A DNA stretch of 64,000 nt from Macquaria australasica (GCA_005408345.1 SEMN01000186.1:248001-312000); one strand, 5' to 3'; positions 11,611 to 23,935 are shown, counted from the stretch's first letter. Notes: generated from the sequence alone by a model not told the origin. Numbers and translations: made by a program.

Positions 11611-12285
11611 TATAAAAAGCCCTCTTGCTTGTGGAGGATACATGTGTGTTTCAGCAGCAGCCTCTTGTGTAACTACTGGAGCAGCAATAACACGGTAGCA
11701 AAAATATCATTTTCAGGATGACAGAGGAAAAGGAGGCGGTAAAGCGAGCAAGGAGGTGTGATGATGAACCCCATATCACAGTAGAATATGGTCATCTGCA
11801 CTTGCTACTGCATGTCCAAATTCTGCTGTGTGGTAATTTGCCTTATTTCTGTTTCAGTCCTCCCTGTCATCTCCTGCTGTTAAAGCACATTTTCAGCCGG
11901 TACACCCACCCTTGTCTCTCTCCCATCCTGAAGACTGAAGTACATGAAGTGCATTTCTGAGCAGAGTGGTGCCATGCAACTCGGTTATACTGTTTTAAAG
12001 TCACCGTACAGCTGTCAAGTGACCTACAAATTGTCATGCTGTGGTGGTTTGACAGAGAGATAAAGACAGTCCTGGGAGGACATCAGTGTGGGACGGCTGC
12101 CTGCTTTCAGACTGAGAAAACTATAATTTGCCACATGCTGATCTAACTGCTCTGAGAATACAATAAGGCTGAATTCCCTGTTTCAGTTACCAGTTTATTA
12201 CACGTTGTCCACCATGTTTTTGCCACTACTGTACTGACTACAGTTCAGTCTGTGTGAATGTGTAAAGTTGTAAAGTACAAATAAA
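11611..12285 (+). other. Orphan transcription-unit-like arrangement: TATA box, short ORF, poly(A) signal
   Basis: TATAAAAAG at 11611-11619 lies 99 bases before an ATG at 11718 with a purine at -3. An 80-codon frame (MTEEKEAVKRARRCDDEPHI onwards) ends at 11960. An AATAAA (12280-12285) follows about 320 bases later. The first 25 residues are highly charged and the rest is hydrophobic and Cys/His/Leu-rich. I recognise no family. The frame also contains TTTCTGTTTCAG at 11846-11857, a good acceptor-like site, so the ORF could be a chance reading. It lies antisense to the USP43-like intron. It may be a real small gene, a retroposed copy, or coincidence. Confidence 0.25.
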
Positions 12286-15200
12286 GCATAATTTGTCCTT
12301 TCGTTTTTTTTTAATTATAAGACTTGCCTGGTCAGATAAAAATGTAAAAATGTATTTATTTATTGTTGTTTATTTTGTGATTATTTTTTATTGTGAGTTA
12401 ATGAATATGGCGTTATAAAGTGCTAAAAATTCTGTTGGGTTGATTCAAAAAATCAAGTATTGAAAAAAAATATGTCAGCAGCTCAACAGAATAATAAAAA
12501 GTCAACCAATACAATGAGACACGTAACGGGTTGCTGAGCCGCTACACTGTTGGTTTCATGTTTAATCATCTTGGAAAAACATTTATTCTCTGTGACAATT
12601 ACAACTGTCACACAAATCCAATTTCATGAGCATAACTTGATTTCCATATGATTTTGAAAAACAAATCACTACCTGAAATGAATTAGCCATCGTCACATGT
12701 CAGTCCACAGTGTTTCATTTACCATGTATGAAAATCACAAATTTAACCTCCTCTATAGGGGTGGAATATTTATGTGGTGTATGTTTCATCATGTATGATC
12801 AACAGGCTTATATTGAGAGTTAATAATGGTAACACAATTAAAGACACGCGACCAATTCCCAAATAATTCACATCTACCACTGCTAACAGATGAAAACTTG
12901 GTGTCTCCAATGAGAACAAAGAAAAGAATACCGTTGATTTTTTTTTTTACTGATTTCTTACTGACCACGCTTTCAACAGTCAAATAATGACTTCACTGCT
13001 CCATATAGTCTTTAGCACGTGAGTCTTTGTTTTTAAATACTGAAAAATTAAATATGAGGATTAGACTGCACACCACGAGCCAGATACACAAAACTTCATT
13101 CATCCATCACCGACAATCTGCGCGTGCATTAACAGAAATATACATAGATATTCTTTTTGTCAGGATTATAAAGCCAAAATGAATCGAAAGTAATTAATCA
13201 AAATTAAGTTCGTGTATGTCTGTGTCTGCCTTTTAAAGTACACATGAATATGCCAAACTTAGACTTCCTTGGGAAGTTGCCTTGAGTGAGTTGTGTGTTT
13301 TTTATTACATTTTTGGTTCTACAGGCTTCCCATACAGTCATACATCATGGCAGCAGTAGGCTTTACCTTTTCACAGAAGCTGCACAAACAAACTATATGA
13401 TGGACAGCAGCAATACTGTAACTGAAGGGTTGTTTAGTCTGAGGAAGAGACCTCTGCACTACCTGACAGGTGTGATGAGCACCAAATCAAACAACTAGTC
13501 TCCACAATATACAAAAACATTTAACTGGCTTGTGTGAAAAGACATTGGCTGTGTATGCAGTTACTCTATATTTACTACCTAGCGCACTATATTTAACCTC
13601 TGCCATTTTATTTGAGTGTCCAAGTGTAAAATGCATTATATAAATCACACATAGCAATTGATCTGAAAAATACCCAGAATCCAGAGTCACCTTGGTTCAA
13701 CAGAGGTTCTAGAGCCAAGGTCATTTTGGGGAGTGACTACTGTGTTTCCATTACGTACAGCATAATATACTTACAGCAGAGTGGCTACGCTATATTGGCA
13801 AAGTGAGGCCCCAGAGTAACTATGGCCTTACATAACCTCAGTAACCATAGTAACACTTAAATCGCTTCTAACCAATATGGCTTCTTTTAGTTAAGTAGCC
13901 GGATAAACCTCAAACCACAGTGGTGTTTTATTCTCTGGAGTTGTCAAACCTGGTGTGATGATACCAAAACAGTCTTTGTACACTGAAAACAGTCAAACCG
14001 AAATAAACCACATAGATATAATAAAACATATTTAATTATGCTCTATGTTCACAGTGTCACATTGTCCACATGCTGTTTCAAACGACTGTCCTTCCCACTA
14101 AAACGAAATTATGCAGAAAATACGGCCATACATCATCTTTTATCTCTCTCTGTAGTAATAACTGTGTAATTCCATTTGCTACACTTTATAAAACATGACA
14201 TAAATTCCACTGAATGCCGTTATGATATCCTGGAATCTGGTCTGCTGTGATCTTATGAATTATTTCGAGGTAAGGACCATTCATCATTTTCATCAGATTG
14301 CTCACAAGAATGGAAGTCACATTTCCAAGTTAGCACTTAAGTGTGATTCATTACAAGTGTATTTCTGTGTGTGTGTGTTTGTGTGTGTGTTCTGTGCAAG
14401 GTTTCCTCTTGAGGGCCATGTATTTATGAGACTCTCCAGTGTAATTGTAGTGGATTCATTACCTACTTGACTTACACAGTGGACGTCTGTGTGTGTGTGT
14501 TTTTTTGTTCATGCATGCTTGTGTTAGCACGAGTGTTCCTGTGTGTGACTGCGAGTGAAAGCATACTGTATGTGTCTGCTCCCTCTCTTTGTGCTGTGAC
14601 ACTGTTATTACTGTGTGAAGTGACAATAGAAATGCCTCCTGTTGAGAAAGTGAAGGGTCTTAATTTTTCATGAGCACTTTGAGCACATGCGTGAATTATT
14701 GATGTCAGTCTTCTTCAGGGGTAACAAACACCCCCATAAAGGCTTCATTCAGCAGTAGGTTGGTGGTTGACGAACCACAACTTGCCTAACTGGCAACCCA
14801 CAGAGATCGCTATTGATGGCCGCACGCCGCACAGTGGTAATATGACTCAATTAAGCCTCTTTCAGACATGAACATTGATCTGTTAAAGTAATTGCTGTGT
14901 GGCTTTCAGACATACGTCTCTGGTGACAGGTAAAAAGTGACAAGTGACAGGACCGTTACAGATAGAGCTGTTCTTTCGTGCGATAAGAGAGATCTACAGC
15001 CCTGTTTTCCTCCTCAGCTCTGCCAGAGAACAGGAGCGAGTGGTAAGTAATGCCATCGTGAGAAGAGAGCGTTCACACCGGCTGCCTTACTGATGAAAAA
15101 TAATACTATTTTGCAGCTGACTGAATGTTTAACCTCAATGCTTGACGGCCATCCGTCTGCAGTGAGAGGATGATGCCCGTCCGTGCTTCATTAACTCCAC

Positions 15201-15551
15201 TAGAAGTTGTCTAAGCACCTGTAAGCGCCCAGATCATTTTTCTCATAAACTCCATAACTCATTAGCTATGACAGGCAGAATGCTGCTGCATGTTTTATAC
15301 AATCCAGTAGCAGCTACAGTTAGGACTTAAAACTACATAAGTATCACTTAAAAGTTTATTTTCCATTTTACTGACGTTCTTCTGACTTTGTAGTTAAAAA
15401 TGTTTTTGCTGGATGTTCACCCTGTAAGTAATTTGCATGAATGGAAGTGAATGCAGACATCTTTGAAATCTTTGCTTACCTGTCGACATCACAAGAAGAA
15501 ACTAAAATTGGCTCATTCTCAGTAGTTCTTTTCTGGAGTGGTTAAACTGAG

Positions 15552-16000
15552 ACAGGGTTTCTGCAGGGTTCACCAAGTTAAATTTAAGACATTCAAAGCA
15601 TGAAAGAATGATGGAAAACCAGTGGGGACGATAAAGCCTAGAGTTATTTATTATTATATCACATTTTTGTGTACTTCCCAGGACTATATAAAAATAATTC
15701 CTAATAATATAGTTTTAATTAAATGCAACCAGGACCCAGATAGCCATCAGAAAATGGATGGATGGATTGTGTTTAAGTTAATTTAAGTGTTTGCTTGCCC
15801 ATCATGAGACGATGATCTTCATAGCTAGTGTAGCTCGCAATATTAATAGTGTTTGCTACAGGTTTGATGGTGCTGACTGAAATTTTTATTTTAAATTTAA
15901 GATTTTTGTAAATTAAATTCAAGACTTTTTAATGCCTTTTAAGGCCTTTTTCGAGATAACTGAATTCAGTGACTTTTAAGACCTTACACAGATACCCTGT
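15552..16000. mobile_element. MITE-like teleost repeat with ACAGGGT-type ends
   Basis: The left end ACAGGGTTTCTGCAGGGTTC and the right end, read in reverse (ACAGGGTATCTGTGTAAGGT), form imperfect terminal inverted repeats. The interior has the typical words GTTAAATTTAAGAC and TTTTTAATGCCTTTTAAGGC. I recognise this as a non-autonomous DNA element widespread in fish, probably hAT-type. No open frame is present. A short GGATGG run inside (about 15755-15766) comes from a different repeat or slippage. Confidence 0.65.
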
Positions 16001-16099
16001 GTTAACAGTGATAGAACCCCCTTGTGCATAAGAAATCCTAATTAGGCCTATATGTGAAATTTATACCAATGCTATCAGAAGTAGGCAGCCCAAGACACA

Positions 16100-16460
16100 C
16101 ATTTAAAGGGCTAGTACATCAATTTAGTATTGCACTTTCATTAAGTTGGGGAACTCACAAGAGACAGATTTCAAAAAGAATGGTCAAACTGTTGTCCTGA
16201 CTTATAGGTCCTAGTATGGGTCAAGCTCCAAAAACACTGATCGTACACTTCCCACAATGCAACCAATACTATATTTTCATTAAATAACGCCCGTTTGATA
16301 AACACCTATGTAATTCAAACTCCACACCCCCTGTCTGTAACTCAGGCTTTAAGTTAGAAATGTGTTGTCTTCAAGCCCAAGTTGAGATAACCCTGATGCC
16401 ACATAAGACATTACACAACAATTTTCTCTATTTCTCTACAAATTATTTAGATGTTAAAGC
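16100..16460. repeat. Interspersed teleost repeat (TTTAAAGGGCTAGTAC type)
   Basis: The stretch starts TTTAAAGGGCTAGTACATCA and continues with CACTTTCATTAAGTTGGGG and ACACTGATCGTACACTTCCC, which I recall as a dispersed non-coding fish element. Both ends are approximate and no terminal repeat is convincing. Confidence 0.4.
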
Positions 16461-17431
16461 CATAACATTGTATGTGCTGTATCAGTTAATGTGACTAAAT
16501 TATACTGAGCAATGTAAAAAGAGTTATGGTAATCTTTCATACAAAAACCAGGGTTTAAAAAAACAAACAAAAAGAAGATGCCAACATACTGAATTGCTAC
16601 ATTTACAGAGTGAAGTGAATGTCTCAAAGGGGCTCTAGAGAACATTCAGTCAGCCAGTTTGCTTTACAAAGCAGCAAGTGTGTGGGTTTGTGTGTCATTA
16701 TACTCGTCCTCATTCATGTCAACAGTGCACCCAGCAGCGTCTTGCACGGACGAAAAGGTTTTTTTTTAAAGGGCGGTGATGATGCAAGGCCGACTCAACC
16801 TCATACCTATCTGTCTACTTCATTTGTGTAAGGAGACAGAGCTCTTCTGTCCGTGTTTACCTCGTGAACAAAATAAAAGAGGAGGAGCAAGAGCTGGAGA
16901 ACATCCAAAAAACGGGCCATTTTACCTCTGACAAGTGCCGTTACCTTCAGAGACTAGGGTGAAATGGTTCTTAATTGGCAAAATGTGATGACTTCATAGA
17001 GTTTAAGATAAATTAATCATTTGTAGGGGCTCATCCAGGTGAGACGACTTTACTCAAGCAAACTTTTTATTTAGGATGATGTGATGCACCAGGCTGGCAT
17101 TCAGACATGGCATTTAATTTAATTTGTTTCGGTGCTTTCATGCATTAAGAAACAGAATGAAAAGGAGGAATGCAAAGCACATTGCAGACACTCTCTCCTC
17201 TCCTCACCAAAGCAAAATGTCTGCCTGTGAAAAAATACGGTTAATGAAACATAAGGGCTCACTGAAAGTGAAAAACGGTTAAAAGAGTAAGTGTGAATCC
17301 GTGTGAGTAAAAGTGAATCTAGAGGACAGAAGGAGGATGAAAAAGGGAAGATTTGAAATGAGGAATGAGAAAAAAAAAAAACTACCAAATGTCGTCAGTG
17401 TTTTTGATGGACATCCTGTTACCATGGTTAC

Positions 17432-17576
17432 CTGAGTGCGGTGCGGAGCCTCCACGGCTATAGAGGGGAGGAGCTTGAAAGGCGTAGACGACGTCGCTAT
17501 CAGCAACTGCTGTCAGGTCATCATCATCGGAAAAGGAACGCTGGAAACCCGTGGAGTACAACTCTGATAGGATGAC
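17432..17576 (-). CDS. usp43: USP43-like deubiquitinase, internal exon (fourth in window)
   Basis: This 145-base exon is 48 codons plus one base and forms residues 112-159. It begins VILSELYSTGFQRSF, passes an acidic run SDDDD and ADSDVVYAFQAPPL, and ends GGSAPHS. It corresponds to the C-terminal half of the ubiquitin-like insertion of USP31/USP43, where 'VYAFQ.PP' closes the fold (family knowledge). The acceptor is TTTCCAG|GTCATC, phase 0; the donor is CTCAG|GTAACC, phase 1, which fits the next exon. The residues fit USP43 better than USP31, which diverges more in this insertion. Confidence 0.92.
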
Positions 17577-18753
17577 CTGGAAAGAGAGAGTAAGAGAGAC
17601 ACTGTGAACTTTTGTGCCTACAGACGCGCCTCAAGCAATCCTTGCAGAGCTGAACCAGATTTTTTTCCTATTTGCTGCAAACCAAATTACCCCACAAGGG
17701 ACAAAAGTGAAAGTGAAAAAACAACAACACTGAGCCACAATGGTACCAGAACTGACTCTCTGTGATAACTTGCATAGATGCATGACTCTCAGAAATAAAC
17801 CAACAAAAGGTATTGCATGTATGCAGAGAGGAAATAAAACTAGATATATTTGTAATCAGCTCAAAGAAATCAAAGTAAACCCTAAAGGTAGCTGCTTTAA
17901 ATCTCTAGAAATAAATCATATAAAGCAGCTTATAAAAAGAGGCTAAAAGAAATTTCTCAATCAGTCACTTGGCAACTGAAATACATCAAGATAAAAATTC
18001 AAAACATGAACATCTGCAAAGGGAATGATATTAAGGATGAGTTTCTTTTTAGAATTTATCTATCAGAGATGTGTATTTCCTAGTTTCATGTTTAAGTCAA
18101 GATCTTCAGAGCCCTGACAGTGAAAGAGAAAAATTGTATTAAGTGAGGAGAGCCATGTAATTCACACTGCTGTATATTTTGTGTGTGTGAGTATTTGAAG
18201 TGCAGGCTGAGAAGTTTTCTTTTTATTTATTTGTGTTGCGTCTTATACCATGACCACAGAAAATACATGTTTGTGATTTACAGGCCGGTGTCCTGTTAAA
18301 TGATTTTAAAGTGCCAAATCTGTGCAACAGGATTATTAAACTGCAGGTAACCATAGCAACAGTACTCTTATGTACGTTAACTCTCTCACTGGTGAAACAG
18401 ACTAAACCATGAGTTTAACTGACTAAGAACAAACCTATAGTAATGGATGATGATTTAAACACAGACTGAGGTAAGTGGCCATGGTATAACGGACTTGCCT
18501 ATGGCTAGTCTTGTTATTTCTGTATGTCAGGACAACTTGTTTGTAGTGATTTAATATCATCATGTTTAAATACATCTGTACATGTTGAATAGATGTTGCA
18601 TATTAATTCTTAGAGAAAAAGAGAGAAGAGATGGGAAGGATGTAAGGGAATTAATAACAGCTGAAAACAGGCTCAGGAGCATAGTAGATGCTTAGAAGAG
18701 CAAGACAGTGAAAAGATGAATGTGGTACGACTAAGTAGTTTAGTATGGAGGTC

Positions 18754-18784
18754 CCACACACACACACATACACACACACACACT
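18754..18784. repeat. (CA)n microsatellite, interrupted once
   Basis: CA units with one TA interruption. It lies 122 bases from a GT array, so the two are complementary on one strand. Confidence 0.9.
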
Positions 18785-18904
18785 TTTTATCATACTCAAA
18801 TCAAATATACTTCAAAGACACTGGACAGGGTGGGAGATAGGGACACAGATAAAAGGCACGAAACAAGGTGTCTGTTCCTTGAGCTTTCTGAAGTGATGAC
18901 AGAC

Positions 18905-18906
<2 letters not shown>

Positions 18907-18935
<29 letters not shown>
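18907..18935. repeat. (GT)n microsatellite
   Basis: About 14 pure GT units, in inverse orientation to the CA array at 18754-18784. Confidence 0.95.
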
Positions 18936-19204
18936 CTGAGCACTCCCTGTTGGGTCCCCTCTGAACAGAAATCCCTCTATCCTATGACTCGCTTTTGCCA
19001 AACCCACAGGCAAAGAAGTGAAAATCAACACCTCACGGTGTTTACGCATTTGTCCGTTTTTGCCCTTTTGTGCTTTGTTTGCATTTATGTTTTTTCGTAC
19101 CCCGTTTTAATACTGAGTGAAAACTCCGCCAACCTGAATTTTTGTGTTCGATGGTAGGAATTAAAAGCAGAGCCAATGAGAGTGATAAAGGTGCACGTTT
19201 TCCT

Positions 19205-19350
19205 ACTCTAACAAATGCAACCAAACTAACAGAAGAGTGTGGGAGATGGTAATTAAGCACAGTGTCTACACTCGCACACAGGCCTGAGAAGAGGTCTAAT
19301 CAGCCAAGTAAGTGAAAACACCTGTGTGGGTAGACCACGGGTGTGTAGGA
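19205..19350. mobile_element. MITE-like element family X, right-half copy
   Basis: The stretch shares CTAACAGAAGAGTG..GGGAGATGGTAA with 43396-43425 and 23906-23935, and GAGGTCTAATCAG ... CACGGGTGTGTAGG with the right part of 43320-43519. It therefore looks like the middle plus right half of the same element. No coding capacity. Confidence 0.6.
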
Positions 19351-20303
19351 GACACAACAGCTTAACAAGAAAATCTCACCCTGTGAACTGAAATGGATTT
19401 TAGGAAAACTAGGGAAACTCAACAGTTACAGGTCCCTGTGCAAAAAGCTGCATTAAAAATGATTAACATTAACACACATTATTAGACTCAGACAGTAAGG
19501 GCACAATGATTGGGATTGTTTACTAGACAGTGTATATCAGAATATATTTTACTGGACTTAATAGTTGTGGCACAAATGCATTTTGACATACAGGTTTGTA
19601 CTCTAACAATAGATAGTGGAATTATTCACTTATGAACCATGAAAAAGGTATTTTTCATTTCATGGGACATTTGAGTCTTTGCTACTCTTTTATTTTCCTG
19701 CCGCTGTGGACGCAGGTTTAGAAAATCCAGCAGTATTCATCATCTGTTGTAGGGCAGGTGAAAGACTGATGAACACATGCCTCTGGAACCTTTTCCTTTA
19801 CCCTTTCTCCTGTTGGTGACATTTCAGCTAAGTGTGGGCATGCATTCGGGTGTTACCCTGCTATAATAGAGAATCCTGTTTGATGTTGTTTTTACCTGGG
19901 TTTTATTTTTTACAGTTTGGGCCATTATTCTTGTGATTTAAGAAAATATTTTACTCGCTAACTTCATTGCTGAGAAGTGGGGATGTGAAGCCAGCACTAA
20001 CCACGAGAGCACACAGGGGGGAAGCATACAAGCATAAAGGTTTTAAACAAGTTTACGATTTAACCATATGATCTAAACCACCTATTTGAAAGTGAAAACA
20101 AAGGCGGATGTTAAAATAATGATTACCCAAATTGTGCGTTGAAAACATCTACTAGATCTCGCAGAGTTACTTCCTGGTTGATCTTACAGCAGGCAACAGC
20201 ATACAGCAGGCTGGATTGTTTTTATTTCAAACTATTTAAATGTTGTTTCAGGGTTTTTTCCAACATGTCAGGCTGCAAAATTAACTCTAGAGGGGTAACT
20301 CTG

Positions 20304-20331
20304 GTGTGTGTGTGTGTGTGTGTGTGTGTGT
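20304..20331. repeat. (GT)n on plus / (CA)n in the transcript, abutting a splice donor
   Basis: About 14 pure units. On the minus strand the exon at 20334-20469 ends CCAG and the intron begins GTACACACAC, so the repeat supplies the donor from about position +3 onwards. Confidence 0.95.
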
Positions 20332-20333
20332 AC

Positions 20334-20469
20334 CTGGTCTGGGGAGATGTTGCCCTCCTCTGCCACCATGGCTCGCAGGCAGGACAGGGATCCAAAGAGA
20401 GGTACAGCTAGCCCCACCCGCAGGTACCTCTGACCCTTCGTACTGAACACCAGCGTCACACACATCGGC
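20334..20469 (-). CDS. usp43: USP43-like deubiquitinase, internal exon (third in window)
   Basis: This 136-base exon finishes an Arg codon and encodes 45 residues (67-111 of the assembled fragment). It begins PMCVTLVFSTKGQRYLRVGL, continues VPLFGSLSCLRAMV and ends EEGNISPDQ. The alternating pattern VTLVF...YLRVGLAVP...L..MVAEE is the N-terminal part of a ubiquitin-like fold inserted in the USP catalytic domain in this subfamily (family knowledge; the fold is inferred). The acceptor is CCCCACAG|GCCGAT and the donor CAG|GTACAC is phase 0. The donor lacks G at +5 because it runs into a CA repeat. The frame extends far outside the exon on both sides only because the flanking repeat has no stop. 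Confidence 0.93.
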
Positions 20470-20518
20470 CTGTGGGGCAAATAGAAGAGGGGGTGGAAGA
20501 GGGAGGGAGGGTGAGGAA

Positions 20519-20554
20519 GTGTGTATGTATATATATATGTGTGTGTGTGTGTGT
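20519..20554. repeat. Compound TA/TG microsatellite
   Basis: GTGTATGTATATATATATGT passes into (GT)n. It lies 50 bases upstream of the exon acceptor in transcript sense. Confidence 0.9.
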
Positions 20555-21102
20555 AAGGTAGGAAGGGGTAGGAAGTCAGAGAGAGGAAGATAGATGACAT
20601 GCTAGAGCAAAGTGCCAAATTGTTTTGCAATTCTGATTTTGCATGTTTACATTATTACAGATTCCAGACACACTCTGGCATACTGAGGTATTTACATATT
20701 TGCACAAAGACACACACACATACATAAGGTGTTACGCATGTACCATCTAGAGACACACATATCAACCCAAAACAAAAAAGAGAGAATAATGAATTGTGCA
20801 GAATTCAGGGACGCCAGGGGCAACAGAAATCATGTTGTCAGTTTGTTCAAGAGATGTATTGAGCTTAGCTGAGTCTTGATGTATTTCAGCTGCTAAACAG
20901 CAAAACAAAACATTCAATGAAATGAGACTTTGAAATGCACTGTTGAGCTGTTTAATGTCTAATAAGTTTGGGGACAAGATTTCCTCTGACAATATGGTTG
21001 TATAAAATCTAATTTCATGAGCATAAACCATCGTGTCTGACTTAATATCCGAAGTGAATTAACTATTTTCAGATGTTACCTTGTAGCGTTTCATTTTTCC
21101 CT

Positions 21103-21131
<29 letters not shown>
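21103..21131. repeat. (GT)n microsatellite
   Basis: About 14 GT units, pure over its length. Confidence 0.95.
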
Positions 21132-21135
<4 letters not shown>

Positions 21136-22127
21136 AGATTTAGGCGTGACTGGACATGGTCCCGCAGGAAGCTGCTGTGTGCTGGGACATGTTTGATTTA
21201 CTGCAATCTGAACACCTCTGGTAAGAGATGCAGGGATGGAAATGATAGAGGGATAGTAGGAAAATATAATAAATGGAGGGGAAGGGGAAGAGAGGATTAG
21301 ATCTGTAACTAAAGATGGAATTTGATAAGAAGATGAGGGAACAGAAAGGAAAGCAGATAGTGGAGAAAGAAAAAAAAAGGCAGTATTGAGGAAAAGACAA
21401 AGCGGGGAGACAGTAAGGTCACGCCTTCTCATTTGGGATGAAGACGGTGTAATCGCTGACACCTCCACTTCCTGTTTCTCATCATGCATTATTCAGGTGA
21501 GTAATGTGTTAGCAGTGGGGAGGCTGACAGGGCAGACGGCGGAGGATCTGAGCAGCTGTTTTATTTACGTTGTTAGATGCTCCGAGGTGAGACACCGAGA
21601 TGTGAAATGAAACGGGATGAGAGGTGTGGGATGATACTCAAATGGAACAGGAAATAGAGATGTCATCTTAAAAAGCAGGTTTTTCCTGCAGCCTCCCAGC
21701 CCTCGGCTGGTTTGGGAGCCTGACGGTCTGAAAAGAAACCTCTCATATGTTCCCACATGAAGCATTGTGCTCTTCAGGTAATTCAAAATTGTCTTGAAAA
21801 ACCATGTTAGAGCAAGGATCTTATTCAAATTGTTTACAGATGCATGTTTTAGATCAATTACTACAAAATCATGTATACTTCACATTTCTGCCAGCCATTT
21901 TCCAGTTCATGCTGTGAAAATGAGCGAGTTTGACGTTGAACTCCATTGAAATAATCATTCGGAGTCAACAAGTGCAGTATTTAAAAATAATTGTCATCAT
22001 TGCGTGGTAATGGAAGCTGATCTGAAAAGTCTATATTGACACTTATTGTCATGGGTGTCAATTTTTTTGCATTAAAATGGTTGCTGTTAGGCCATTCAAA
22101 TCCTGCGACATAACACCAACATTAGAC

Positions 22128-22504
22128 CTTTTAAGAGAGTACTCCACTGATTTAGCATTGCACTCCTATAACATTGTAGGACTCAAGACGGACAGTTTAA
22201 AAAAAAGGATCAAAATTGATGCAGCAGCGTCTTTTTTTTATTCTCCACATTCTTCTTCCTTGTCAAAACCTGGCACCTACATTACCCGTAATGCACCAAC
22301 AGTTCGGTTGGAGATTCGGGTGTGTTATGCTAGTGGCAGCTAATGTATCCTCAAGCTGCTAGCTTGTGTCTGCAAATTGACATTCATCTTGTAATGAAAA
22401 TGAATGACCCCAGTGTAAAATGCTGACATCTTTGGGGAAATGAAGTGTATGTGATTTGCAGTATGAAACCACTAAACATACAAAACCAACAATATGATCC
22501 TTTA
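22128..22504 (+). mobile_element. MITE-like teleost repeat (GAGTACTCCACTGATTTAGC family)
   Basis: It begins TTTTAAGAGAGTACTCCACT and contains GATTTAGCATTGCACTCC and CAAGACGGACAGTTTAA. A matching fragment lies in opposite orientation at 58675-58746. The right end, read in reverse, starts GTTAAAGGATC, loosely resembling the left end. The 88-codon plus-strand frame across it (22077-22343) is a chance frame. Recognised as a dispersed fish element; ends are approximate. Confidence 0.6.
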
Positions 22505-23737
22505 ACAGGGGTCACATGTTTACAGTGTTGATATATCATGCCACAATGTGATCTTAATCCCATGTCTGCTGCTGTTTACCCTGGAAACACCTTCTGTGGT
22601 CAGTGTATTCATTAGTTTTTAGCATATTTAATGCACTGTAGTTAATTTTTCTCCATTGTATTTTATATTCCACTTCTTGGCACTGTTCCATGCGTTTGAT
22701 TAAGGAGTTAGAGGAATCATCAGTTAATTTCACTGTCACTAATTATTTTACTCTACATGATTATACAAACAGACCCATGTAAAGAATGTTTGAGAACCTG
22801 TTTCACCTACATGTTGTGTATGTAAACTAACACTTGAACATCCACAAAGGAAGAAACAAGGTACAGGCTGCATGTAATCAAATATTCCAAAAGCTTGAGT
22901 AGCCTGTTTGCCTTATTGTACTTCTGTACCTACAGTGCCCTCCCAGAAGGCCATACAAAGGCCCAGTGAAACCTACTGACTTCATTCACGTTACTGAATT
23001 AGTCACTGAGCAGTAACCAACAACCATCTTGGCAAAGTTGGCAAAGACTTTTATGAATATTTTAAATGGTTTTAGAAAGAAATAACTTTAGTAAGAATTA
23101 TTCTAAGACTGACTGGGCATGGTTCAATCAGGAAAAAACACTCAGAGATGCTGCTGTCCTCCTTTTCTCTCTGCTCTCCCATGCTGTCATTATCTGCAGC
23201 ACCCAGACCTCGATGCCACGCTGCCAGTCAGACCCTGCTGTGTCTCTGGGGGTCTCTGACTTTTCAGGCATTCTGCTGGGATACTGCTGCGGCAGGACGA
23301 TGCAATGAGGCCACTGTGTGTGTGCATGTGTGTGTCAGGTCAGTGTGGATCCAGCAGTGAGTTCACAGTGAACCTGAATGAATTTGCCTCTGTGCTGGGC
23401 TCAGGCAACTGCAGAGACAGACCACACACTGTCAGAGAACTCGCGCTGTAAAACCGAGTTTGGGGTTAGCACTGTGGAAGACATGCAGAGAGGATGCAGA
23501 GCAGCTGTGCCTGCATGTTTGAAGATAGGAGGATTCATTGAATATTGAATGTAGGCAAATCGTGTGACTGGAATTCAACTGATATTTGTTGTTTTGCTTT
23601 ATTTTCTTTTAAAGATGTTGCATAACTGGCCACATGGGCAGAGAGACAAAGGGGATATCATGAGACAAAACCTTCAATGCTGTGATTACCCAGTATGCCT
23701 TGGTCACCAAAATGCCCCTCATTCAAGTGATTTTAAA

Positions 23738-23935
23738 GGGCCTGCACACCCACACAGGTGTTTTCAGTTACTCTGGCTGATTAGACATCTGCTCAGATTA
23801 AAGGTGGGCTGGAGCTTTGTTGGGAATCACTTTAGGCAACAGGACTCCATCTACCAATAAGAATGATACAGGTGTCATTTGTCCCGCCCTAACAGGTGCA
23901 ACAAAGCTAACAGGAGACTCAGGAAGATGTCAATC
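23738..23935. mobile_element. MITE-like element family X, left-half copy
   Basis: CTGCACACCCACACAGGTGT followed by TTTCAGTTACTCTGGCTGAT is nearly identical to 43322-43360, and AAGCTAACAGGAGACTC matches the family core. The right part seen at 43.45 kb is missing; the retroelement-associated sequence follows instead. Confidence 0.6.

Larger units (their letters stand above)
4407..17431 (-). other. Large USP43-like intron (13.0 kb)
   Basis: Donor GTAACC is at 17426-17431 and the acceptor AG is complementary to 4407-4408. Contents listed separately are two CA arrays, a foldback MITE at 8.4 kb, candidate conserved elements at 9.2 and 10.5 kb, an orphan transcription-unit-like arrangement at 11.6 kb, a MITE at 15.55 kb and an interspersed repeat at 16.1 kb. 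Between these the sequence is AT-rich, with purine-rich stretches at 6.8-7.3 kb. I see no exon that would fit the USP protein. Confidence 0.75.
17577..20333 (-). other. USP43-like intron between exons 20334-20469 and 17432-17576
   Basis: The donor GTACAC is at 20328-20333 and the acceptor AG is at 17577-17578. It contains a CA array (18754-18784), a GT array (18907-18935), part of a MITE family (19205-19350) and the GT/CA array that touches the donor. I see no exon in the remaining AT-rich sequence. Confidence 0.75.

Noticed and set aside
20268..20630. 120-codon minus frame taken as one intact protein
   Set aside because: Only 20334-20469 is coding. The frame runs through splice sites and a CA/GT repeat on both sides.
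22077..22343. 88-codon plus frame
   Set aside because: It lies across a dispersed MITE-like repeat present in inverse form at 58.7 kb.
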